Of a stretch of 64,000 nucleotides of DNA, positions 57,997 through 64,000 are shown piece after piece. Source of the DNA: Hymenobacter metallilatus (GTDB lineage: Bacteria > Bacteroidota > Bacteroidia > Cytophagales > Hymenobacteraceae); the NCBI RefSeq assembly GCF_003944705.1, contig NZ_RWIS01000004.1, forward strand, positions 62,001-126,000. The letters run 5' to 3'. A model generated the notes under the pieces. The model was not told where the DNA came from and did not search any database. It was given only the letters and a program-made list of their open reading frames with translations. The position numbers and the translations under genes are program-made. The first letter of the stretch is position 1. Each line of letters begins with the position of its first letter.

Positions 57997-58909
57997 CAGC
58001 AGCGGCAGTGGGCTTACCCTGGGGCCAGTAAGCGTAGCGTTGCACTGCTTTCAGCCATAGGTTGCGACCGTCCCAGGTGGTTTGGCGCAGCAAAAGGTTA
58101 GGATAGACCTTAGCAAACCAGTACACATTCTGCCTTTGGTCAGTGAAGGCCACGCGCACCCGCCAAGCTGGTTCTTTGGTATCGGCGGTCAGGGCATCTT
58201 CAACTTTTATCTGGGCCTTATAGAGCGTGGGCGCCGGCGCTTTGCTGGTTTGCTGCAGCTCGTACACCGAAGCTTCAAACGCCGGGCGCTCCTCGAAGCG
58301 CAGGCTACGCAGGGTATACGGCAGGGCGTCTTCAAACAGTACATCATGCCGCAAAGCCCGCTGTCCGGCGCCCTGCCCATCCCAATAAGAGTTATACTGC
58401 TGCTGGTACTGCAACCCATCGTCGGTAATGGCCTTGAAGGTGTTGCCGCACCACTCCTGCGACGACGACGTGAGCTTGTGCAGCTGCACGGGCTGGTCGC
58501 GGCGGAAAAACAGGGAGGTCAGGAAATGATAGGGGTAGTTGGGCGTCGGAATACTGCAGAACTGGTTCACCTTGATTACCGGAAACACGTCCTGGCGCTG
58601 GTAATCATCCGTCTTGACGTTGTACTGCTGATTAAACTCCTCCTTTACCGTAATCAGAGTATACTCAAACCGGCGCGGCTCCCCATAAATAACCCGCTCA
58701 GCATCATAAGTGGCCACCTCTGCCTTGCCGTCTTCCCACAGCGGATTCATGGCCCATTGCATCCGGAACGGGCCACCCCGGCGCGTAAGCGGGTTATCCT
58801 GAGGAATAGGTGCCGCCGTTTGGGGGGCTTTCTTATCGGAACCGGAGGAGCAGGCAGACAGGCTGGCGGCCAGGCCCATTCCCACCGTAAACAGGGTTAC
58901 ACAACGCAT
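57962..58909 (-). CDS. Lipoprotein of unknown function
   Basis: A 315-residue lipoprotein with lipobox ASLSAC (cysteine about 20) and a Ser/Gly spacer. The folded part is beta-rich with many aromatics (FRMQWAMNPLWEDGKAEVATYD, FEYTLITVKEEFNQQYNV, VNQFCSIPTPNYPYHFLTSLFF, VRVAFTDQRQNVYWFAKVYPN). I recognise a resemblance to outer-membrane lipoprotein folds that carry lipids but cannot assign a family. Two cysteines (QFC, EWC) may form a disulfide. It ends in an Ala/Thr-rich tail. The 35-base overlap with the GT87 gene is convergent. Confidence 0.75.
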   Translation of the reverse strand: MRCVTLFTVGMGLAASLSACSSGSDKKAPQTAAPIPQDNPLTRRGGPFRMQWAMNPLWEDGKAEVATYDAERVIYGEPRRFEYTLITVKEEFNQQYNVKTDDYQRQDVFPVIKVNQFCSIPTPNYPYHFLTSLFFRRDQPVQLHKLTSSSQEWCGNTFKAITDDGLQYQQQYNSYWDGQGAGQRALRHDVLFEDALPYTLRSLRFEERPAFEASVYELQQTSKAPAPTLYKAQIKVEDALTADTKEPAWRVRVAFTDQRQNVYWFAKVYPNLLLRQTTWDGRNLWLKAVQRYAYWPQGKPTAAAATPAADSATAQ

Positions 58910-58938
58910 AGCAAGGGAAACAGAAGCTCAAGAGTGCG

Positions 58939-59565
58939 CTATACTACGCGCAAACCCGGCACTAATGTTCGGCCGCTGCTGGTTTGCCAGGCTTTCAGGT
59001 CGGCCCCGGTATCGATATCCTGCAGCTCGGGCAGCTGGTGCAGCCGTAGCTGCAGGCGGCGGATGTCGGCCAGGGTTTCGGCCCGCACGGTGGCAGTGCT
59101 CCAGCTTTTCGCCTGAAATAACTGCGGATACAGCTGCCTCATTCCCAGCAGGTAGTAGCCTCCGTCGGCAGCGGGTCCCAACACTACATCGTGAGTGAGA
59201 AGGGCCTCAAATGCTTCCGTTAGCAGCGCCGTAGTCAGGCCCGGACAATCAGTACCAATGATGAGCACCCGCCCGGCTTGCCGGGCAAAGGCATGGGCAA
59301 AGGCCGTCTGCATTTTCTGACCCAGGTCGCCGGCGGGCTGTAGCAGGGGCTCGTAGCCGGGCCATTCGGGGGCCGGCAGGGGGGCAGCCGGGGCTTCGGC
59401 CAGCCACACCGTTTTGTGCACCGCTAAGGGTGCCACCACGGCGCGGGTATGGGCCAGCAGTTCCTGGTACACCGCCAACGCGCCTTCCGCGCCAATATCG
59501 GCGGCCAGCCGGGTCTTCACCCGGCCCAGCTCCGGATGACGGGCAAAAATCAGCAGGTGCGGCAT
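58939..59565 (-). CDS. TIGR04282/DUF2064 glycosyltransferase-like protein
   Basis: A 208-residue GT-A-like protein: LLIFARHPELGRVKTRLA (nucleotide-binding K-T-R-L), VLIIGTDCPGLT and VVLGPAADGGYYLLGM. These identify the rSAM/selenodomain-associated transferase 1 family (TIGR04282), which occurs with arsenosugar biosynthesis and with MobA-like nucleotidyltransferases. No radical SAM ArsS or methyltransferase ArsM is seen here. A rhodanese gene is upstream on the same strand. The actual reaction is unknown. Confidence 0.87.
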   Translation of the reverse strand: MPHLLIFARHPELGRVKTRLAADIGAEGALAVYQELLAHTRAVVAPLAVHKTVWLAEAPAAPLPAPEWPGYEPLLQPAGDLGQKMQTAFAHAFARQAGRVLIIGTDCPGLTTALLTEAFEALLTHDVVLGPAADGGYYLLGMRQLYPQLFQAKSWSTATVRAETLADIRRLQLRLHQLPELQDIDTGADLKAWQTSSGRTLVPGLRVV

Positions 59566-59569
59566 GGGT

Positions 59570-59692
59570 GGTTGGTAGTTACTAGTTGTTGGTTGCTAGT
59601 TGTTGGTTACTGGTTGGTAGTTGTTGGTTATTGGATCGGTTGCTCTGCGCCGAAGTAATAACCAACAACCAGCAACTACCAACCAGCAACTC
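59570..59692. repeat. GGTTGNT-type intergenic palindrome
   Basis: Units GTTGGTT, GCTAGTTGTTGGTTACTGG, TTGGTAGTTGTTGGTTATTGG on the left are matched by AATAACCAACAACCAGCAACT, ACCAACCAGCAACTC on the right. Arms are longer than 35 bases with a centre around GATCGGTTGCTCTGCGCCG. The same units form the array at 39535. Confidence 0.85.
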
Positions 59693-60266
59693 ATTCATAC
59701 ACGGGGGTGCCTTTTTTCAGCCAGGGGCGCCACAGCGCCGAGTACGGGTGCACGTTGGTGGTGGCACCTTGGGCGTTTACGACACCGTATCCTTCATTCA
59801 GCCACTGAAAAATGCCGCCATAGAGGTTGTGTACCTGTTGGAAGCCCTGCTCCCGCAGCCAGGCACCTACCTGTTCGCTCCGGGCTCCTACTGTGCAATA
59901 CACCACTATCGGCTGGGTTTTAGACAGAGCGCTCAGGTCAGTTTGCCGGTACCGGTCGAAGTCCACGAACCGGGCTCCACGCAAATGGCTTACCCGGTAT
60001 TCAGCGGCCGTGCGCGTATCCAGTAGCAGCACTCCGGCGGATGGCTGCTGCAGCAGCGCCGCCAGGTTGGCTGGCCGCACAACCGGCACCGTTTGCTTGT
60101 AAAGCAGCTTAAGCATGTGGTCGTAGGCCGTCATGTCGGGGGAGGATGGCGTACTGGCGCGTTGCTGCCCGCAGGCCGTACAGGCTACCAGCAACAGTAG
60201 CCCCAGCAGCGCCCCAAAGTAGGGGCGGGATGCTACGGTCAAAGGAAATGAAACGAGGGTGCGCAC
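59691..60266 (-). CDS. Exported rhodanese-domain protein
   Basis: A 191-residue protein with an N-terminal signal (FGALLGLLLLVACTAC, probable lipobox) and one rhodanese domain: VLLLDTRTAAEYRVSHLRGARFVDF, then the active-site loop VYCTVGARSE with catalytic cysteine, and GWLREQG...NLYGGIFQW. It would handle sulfane sulfur in the periplasm. A conserved C-terminal region HPYSALWRPWLKKG is typical of a Bacteroidota subgroup located with TIGR04282/TIGR04283 genes. It starts at GTG 60266, as no ATG is in frame. Confidence 0.85.
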   Translation of the reverse strand: MRTLVSFPLTVASRPYFGALLGLLLLVACTACGQQRASTPSSPDMTAYDHMLKLLYKQTVPVVRPANLAALLQQPSAGVLLLDTRTAAEYRVSHLRGARFVDFDRYRQTDLSALSKTQPIVVYCTVGARSEQVGAWLREQGFQQVHNLYGGIFQWLNEGYGVVNAQGATTNVHPYSALWRPWLKKGTPVYE

Positions 60267-60358
60267 GGTGTAGTGGATGTGGGTTAGCAGATTGACTGCC
60301 GCGTATTAGCGCAAGCTTCACCCGGGTACGAGAGCCGCAATCCGGCACTTGGCCCGCT

Positions 60359-60907
60359 TTACTGAGGCTTCGTCCGACGCACTCGAATACGAACCTGCTC
60401 CCCGTTTTCGGAGGTGGTAGGCTCCACGCTGATCTGGTCGGCTTCGTCGTAGTATTTCGCCACGCCGCGCACAATACCCACGGCCAGCCCCCCCATGCGT
60501 CGCTTGGATACATAGTCGATAAATAGCTCGTCGGCCGATACGCGGGTCACGTGCAATACCGGCGGTGCGTTTTCGGTGTGCTCCTGCCGTACCTGCCGGT
60601 GCATGGTACTTTCCGTGTGCTCCAGCATGTCCAGGGTGGTCCACTCCGGCTGCAATAGGCGCTGGTACATGTACATCAGGTCGGGTACCAGGTACTCGCC
60701 AAACTTTTCATGCAGCTCGTCGGCCGACAGCCCGGTCATGGTAGCAGCCTCTCCTACCAGCCGGTACATGTGCTCATCGGGGTACACGTGTTTGTGGTCG
60801 AAGTCGGCCGCTGTCAGGCCCGATACCTCCAGCAGCCGGATCCAGGTGCTATGGTCGTACTGGGTTTGAACGTAGCGCTTGAGCAGGGTGAAGATGGTGC
60901 CGTGCAC
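60359..60907 (-). CDS. Heme NO-binding (H-NOX) protein
   Basis: A 182-residue stand-alone H-NOX domain, the gas sensor related to soluble guanylate cyclase. It starts at GTG 60907 (HGTIFTLLKRYVQTQYD), as in H-NOX proteins beginning MxGxxF. The helix TLDMLEHTESTMHRQVRQ carries the likely proximal histidine (in TMHRQ), and Y-x-S-x-R is present as DYVSKR, which holds the heme propionates. An extended frame to 61015 gives a membrane-like start not expected in the family. No histidine kinase or cyclase is adjacent. The nearest genes are an ECF sigma/anti-sigma pair. Confidence 0.85.
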   Translation of the reverse strand: MHGTIFTLLKRYVQTQYDHSTWIRLLEVSGLTAADFDHKHVYPDEHMYRLVGEAATMTGLSADELHEKFGEYLVPDLMYMYQRLLQPEWTTLDMLEHTESTMHRQVRQEHTENAPPVLHVTRVSADELFIDYVSKRRMGGLAVGIVRGVAKYYDEADQISVEPTTSENGEQVRIRVRRTKPQ

Positions 60908-60973
60908 AGTAATTGAGCTAAGAAGGAAGACGGGAAGATAGGCCGTTTTACCCAAACTGACCAGCATGGCAAC

Positions 60974-61012
60974 AAAAGGGAGCAGACCACTTGCGCGGCC
61001 TGCTCCCTTTTT
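60974..61012 (-). terminator. Terminator of the sigma/anti-sigma operon
   Basis: AAAGGGAGCAG pairs with CTGCTCCCTTT. On the minus strand TTTTGTTG follows. It lies between the anti-sigma stop and the H-NOX start. Confidence 0.75.
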
Positions 61013-61028
61013 CACGCTTACTTCGGCC

Positions 61029-61928
61029 TTAGAGGTTGCCGATTACCGTCAGGGTACTCATGGTGGGCGAGGGTACGCCACCAGCGTCTTCCACGGTCAT
61101 AGCAAACGCCTGAGCACTGGCAATGTCCTTCATCTGCTGGATACTGTCGCCGGCGGCCGTAGCGGAAGCCAGCATACCGGCATCCACGGGCTTGCCATTG
61201 TCGAGGGCCCAGAGCTGATACTGCTTGCCGGCGGGCGGAGCGGGCAGGTTGCGCACATCCACGTACACGGCGTTGGTTTTGGCATTGTAGTATACCCGTG
61301 CCAGGGCTTCCGGCGCTTTGGGAGTGCCTTTCAGCTCCACTGGGCGGAAGTCGGCGCTCCGGAGCACGGCCAGTTGCTGGTCCCGCTCGTTGAGGGCCGC
61401 CTGCTGGGTTGCTGCGTAGCGCGACTGCGCCGTTTGGGCCACTTCCAGATTAGCTTCTGTTTCCTGCAGCCGGCTATAGAGCAGGTAGTTGCCCAGGCCA
61501 CTCAGCAGCAGCAAAGCCACCGAAGCCGCAATCAGCCATTTCAGGCGGCTGGGTGCCTCCTGAGGTGCGGATAGCTGGCGCACTACGGCCCCATCGGAGC
61601 CGGATATGGGCGTGGTTGGGGACGCGGAGGCCGTCATCAGGGGCGCGGAAGCCGGAACGTCGGCCGTCTGAATCAGCTTTTCCTGTTCTGCCGTGTTCCG
61701 GATAGCCTGCTGCCAGCCCTGTAGTACCCGCTCCCGCATATCGGCCGGAGGGGTTACGGCGTGGGCCTCAGCGTAGGCATCCAGCCCGCTTATCACTTGT
61801 TGTAACTCCCGGTGTACTTCCGGGTGTTCCCGTGCGATGCGCTCCACTTCAGCGCGCTCGACCTCATTGAGTACGCCCAGGGCGTACTCCTCAAGGATGC
61901 CAGATTCGATATACTCCTGGATGTTCAC
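61029..61928 (-). CDS. Anti-sigma factor (RskA-like)
   Basis: A 299-residue single-pass protein. The N-terminal cytoplasmic part (EYIESGILEEYALGVLNEVERAEVERIA) is the sigma-binding anti-sigma region without a zinc HCC motif. The membrane helix is WLIAASVALLLLSGLGNYLLY (about 178-198), then a short coiled coil (SRLQETEANLEVAQTAQ) and an RskA-type periplasmic domain (VYYNAKTNAVYVDVRNLP, YQLWALDNGKPVDAG, FAMTVEDAGGVPSPT). Two bases separate it from the sigma gene, so they form one operon. The signal is unknown. Confidence 0.92.
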   Translation of the reverse strand: MNIQEYIESGILEEYALGVLNEVERAEVERIAREHPEVHRELQQVISGLDAYAEAHAVTPPADMRERVLQGWQQAIRNTAEQEKLIQTADVPASAPLMTASASPTTPISGSDGAVVRQLSAPQEAPSRLKWLIAASVALLLLSGLGNYLLYSRLQETEANLEVAQTAQSRYAATQQAALNERDQQLAVLRSADFRPVELKGTPKAPEALARVYYNAKTNAVYVDVRNLPAPPAGKQYQLWALDNGKPVDAGMLASATAAGDSIQQMKDIASAQAFAMTVEDAGGVPSPTMSTLTVIGNL

Positions 61929-61930
61929 GA

Positions 61931-62497
61931 TTACCGAATCAGTTTAGAGAGTACTTTAATAGCCGCCCGGGCCCGGGTTTTTACCGTCCCGAGGGGTAGA
62001 TTCAGTTCTTCTGCCACTTCGCTTTGCGTAAATCCGCCGAAATAAAGCAGGTCCACGATTTGCCGCTGCTCCGGATTCAGCTGGTTCGTCATTTCCTGCA
62101 AGCCAATGTGCTCAGGCCGGAACGAGGGTTCGGCGGCCTGACGCAGCGCTGCACTTTCTTCGATTGGCTGCGTACGGCTACCTACGCGGTACTGTCGGGA
62201 GCGGATTTTGTCGATGGCTAAATTTCGACACACATTCATCACCCAGGTAAACAGACGCCCCTTTTCGGCATCGTAGGATGGGAAGGAATGCCAGATTTTG
62301 ACCATAGCTTCCTGCAGGACGTCCTCGGCTATTTCTTCCTTCTTTACAATGCGCAGAATAACGCCGTAAAGAGCCGCGGAGTATTTGTCGTAGAAGATGG
62401 TCATGGCCCCTTCGTCCCGGTCGCGCAGGCGTTGCACGAGCAGGACTTCGGTTTCGAGGGCAGCTGACTCAGGAGTGGTGGCAGACACGGGCAGCAA
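61931..62497 (-). CDS. ECF RNA polymerase sigma factor
   Basis: A 188-residue sigma-70 factor of the ECF class. Region 2 is seen in FYDKYSAALYGVILRIVKKEE, AEDVLQEAMVKIWHSF, TWVMNVCRNLAIDKIRSR, and region 4 in LNPEQRQIVDLLYFGGFTQSEVAEELNLPLGTVKTRARAA in parts (helix-turn-helix). The linker between them is about 35 residues. It resembles SigK, the partner of RskA. It is cotranscribed with its anti-sigma factor and may also drive its own promoter. Start ATG 62497. Confidence 0.94.
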   Translation of the reverse strand: MLPVSATTPESAALETEVLLVQRLRDRDEGAMTIFYDKYSAALYGVILRIVKKEEIAEDVLQEAMVKIWHSFPSYDAEKGRLFTWVMNVCRNLAIDKIRSRQYRVGSRTQPIEESAALRQAAEPSFRPEHIGLQEMTNQLNPEQRQIVDLLYFGGFTQSEVAEELNLPLGTVKTRARAAIKVLSKLIR

Positions 62498-62727
62498 CTA
62501 AAGGAAACAGGGCGGCAACAGAAGCCAAAACCCCGCGGATGAAACGAAAGTACACGATAAACCTAAATTTCGGTGGCACACGCACCGGAATGTGCAGCCA
62601 CACAGCCGAACTCCAAGGCTACGGCAGAGCCTGGGCCGAAGTTTCGGCAAGCTAACCTCCGGGTAGCCCGGCTTGTTTACTTTCACTTCGAATAGCGGGC
62701 TATGCCTGCTCTCCTACTTCTTTTCCC

Positions 62728-64000
62728 ATGCCCATCGAATCCCTCAATCCCTATACCGGCCGCGTAGAGCGGCGCTTCCGGCCCTTTAGCTGGGCCAAAA
62801 CCGAGGCCATTGTCGGGCAGGCCCACCGGGCATTTGCCCAGTGGCGCACCACGTCCTTTGCCCACCGGGCCCGCCTGATGCACCGCGCCGCCGAGCTGCT
62901 GCGGGAGCGGCAGGACGAGCTGGCCCGCCTGATGGCCGTGGAAATGGGTAAGCCCGTTACCGATGGCCGGGCCGAAGCCCTCAAGTGTGCCCTGTGCTGC
63001 GACTACTACGCCGAGCACGCCGAGCAGTTTATGGCGGATGAGGAGATAAAAACGGAGGCCCGGCGCAGCTTTATTGCCCACGAGCCCCTGGGCATTGTGC
63101 TGGCCGTAATGCCCTGGAACTTCCCGTTCTGGCAGGTGGTGCGGTTTGCGGCCCCGGCCCTGATGGCCGGCAACGTGGGCTTGCTCAAGCACGCTTCCAA
63201 TGTGCCGCAGTGTGCTCTGGCCCTGGAAAAAATCTTTCACGATGCCGGCTTCCCGCCCGCTACCTTCCGCACCCTGCTGGTTGGCTCCGAGGCCGTTGAA
63301 AAGCTGTTGGAGGACGACCGGGTGCGGGCCGTGACGCTGACCGGCTCGGAGCCGGCCGGGGCGGCCGTGGCCGCCGCCGCGGGCCGCCAGATCAAGAAAA
63401 CCGTGCTGGAGCTGGGCGGCTCCGATGCCTTCATTGTGCTGGCCGACGCCGACCTGGAGCGGGCCGCCAAAACCGCCGCCCAGGCCCGCATGATTAACGC
63501 CGGCCAGAGTTGTATTGCCGCCAAGCGCTTCATTGTGGAGAAGCCAGTGGTAAAGGAATTCATTGCCAAGATGAAGACCCACTTGCTGGCCTTCCGGCCC
63601 GGCGACCCGCTGGACGCGGCCACCCAATACGGCCCCCTAGCCCGCCCCGACCTGGCCGACGAGCTAACCCAGCAGGTGGAGGACTCGGTGCGGCAGGGCG
63701 CGAAGGTGGAGCTGTACGGCGGCCAGAGCAAGCCCGGCACGGCCCTGTTCCGCCCCATGATTCTGAGCCATGTGCGGCCCGGCCAGCGGGCGTATTCGGA
63801 GGAGCTTTTCGGGCCCGTAGCCATCATTCTGGAAGCCAAAGACGCCGACGACGCTATCCGCCTCGCCAACGACTCGCGCTTCGGGCTGGGCGGCTCCGTC
63901 TGGACGCGCGACGCTGCCCGGGGCCAGGCGCTGGCCCGGCGCGTGGAGGCGGGGGCGGTATTCGTCAACAGCATGGTGAAGTCGTCGCCGGAAATGCCTT
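62728..64000 (+). CDS. Succinate-semialdehyde/aldehyde dehydrogenase, N-terminal part
   Basis: The frame is open to the window edge, so the gene continues beyond 64000. About 424 residues are visible. An NAD(P)-dependent aldehyde dehydrogenase: MPIESLNPYTGRVERRFRPF, MPWNFPFWQVVRFAAPALMAGN, catalytic glutamate in VLELGGSDAF and catalytic cysteine in NAGQSCIAAKRFI, then EELFGPVAII and NDSRFGLGGSVWT. This pattern matches the GabD/Sad (YneI) succinate-semialdehyde group. It is read away from the sigma operon, with a TACTTTCA sequence at about 62678. Confidence 0.92.
   Translation, partial: MPIESLNPYTGRVERRFRPFSWAKTEAIVGQAHRAFAQWRTTSFAHRARLMHRAAELLRERQDELARLMAVEMGKPVTDGRAEALKCALCCDYYAEHAEQFMADEEIKTEARRSFIAHEPLGIVLAVMPWNFPFWQVVRFAAPALMAGNVGLLKHASNVPQCALALEKIFHDAGFPPATFRTLLVGSEAVEKLLEDDRVRAVTLTGSEPAGAAVAAAAGRQIKKTVLELGGSDAFIVLADADLERAAKTAAQARMINAGQSCIAAKRFIVEKPVVKEFIAKMKTHLLAFRPGDPLDAATQYGPLARPDLADELTQQVEDSVRQGAKVELYGGQSKPGTALFRPMILSHVRPGQRAYSEELFGPVAIILEAKDADDAIRLANDSRFGLGGSVWTRDAARGQALARRVEAGAVFVNSMVKSSPEMP

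Noticed and set aside
1..64000. tRNA, rRNA, insertion sequence, prophage or toxin-antitoxin genes
   Set aside because: None was recognised by eye. A tRNAscan or Infernal run would be needed to exclude a missed RNA gene.

Overview
The window is a GC-rich, densely coded bacterial chromosome segment, most likely from a Hymenobacter-like member of the Bacteroidota (Cytophagales). The phylum call rests on repeated TAnnTTTG-type promoter -7 elements, the menaquinone methylase gene coupled to a PorT-type barrel, a PorE-like TPR/PD40/CRD/OmpA protein, a DUF5606 protein, a Kdo transferase and a soluble acyl-ACP desaturase. The genus is inference. I saw no tRNA, rRNA, CRISPR array, transposase, integrase or prophage gene. 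One gene is cut at each edge: an MFS transporter at 1 and an aldehyde dehydrogenase at 64000.

Layout. 0-12.7 kb: MFS exporter end, a membrane gene split by an in-frame TAG, an AddB-like nuclease carrying an in-frame palindromic insert, a cytosine-deaminase-like enzyme, two small membrane proteins, MscS and ClC channels, RNase H, a tRNA methylase-like enzyme, a saccharopine-dehydrogenase-like enzyme, cytidine deaminase and an esterase. 12.7-20.9 kb: SDR, porT-like/ubiE pair, PorE-like OmpA protein, EngB, a TonB-domain protein, DUF5606 protein and fructose-bisphosphatase. 20.9-32.1 kb: aspartate kinase, a Fur/PerR-like regulator just upstream of a peroxiredoxin, GNAT, Kdo transferase, RsgA, fasciclin lipoprotein, cyclophilin, a VWA/AAA+ pair, DUF427 and a lipoprotein. 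32.2-40.7 kb: acyl-ACP desaturase and a cell-surface glycan group (two polytopic GT39-like proteins, GT2, a flippase, a FemAB/GNAT-like protein). 40.8-53.9 kb: CorA, a 909-residue lipid-anchored or membrane-anchored propeller protein, an amino acid permease, small proteins, a redox module (FAD oxidoreductase, small two-helix protein, NosR/NapH-like polyferredoxin), a SUMF1 lipoprotein and a GAF protein. 54.2-60.3 kb: GT2, a processive-type glycosyltransferase, a GT87-like mannosyltransferase, a lipoprotein, a TIGR04282/DUF2064 protein and a rhodanese. 60.3-64 kb: a heme NO-binding (H-NOX) protein, an anti-sigma/ECF sigma operon and an aldehyde dehydrogenase.

The intergenic DNA is the most unusual part. 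At least a dozen gaps hold imperfect palindromes whose arms are short tandem repeats. The sequences differ (GGTTGNT, GATGAG, GGTGA, GGATGA), but in every case the left arm is G/A/T-rich and nearly C-free and the right arm is C/A/T-rich and nearly G-free. Several enclose a second dispersed palindrome of the GTCATCCTGAGC / GAGGAATCTCGCGTG family, giving nested structures. One heptamer array, (TTGTTGG) about 10.6 times, lies directly against the start codon of the flippase gene.

A second recurrent pattern is a TAnnTTTG/TAnnTTGC element ending only 4-6 bases before the start codon of at least seven genes, which predicts leaderless mRNAs. Clear hairpin terminators lie between many convergent genes and are listed.
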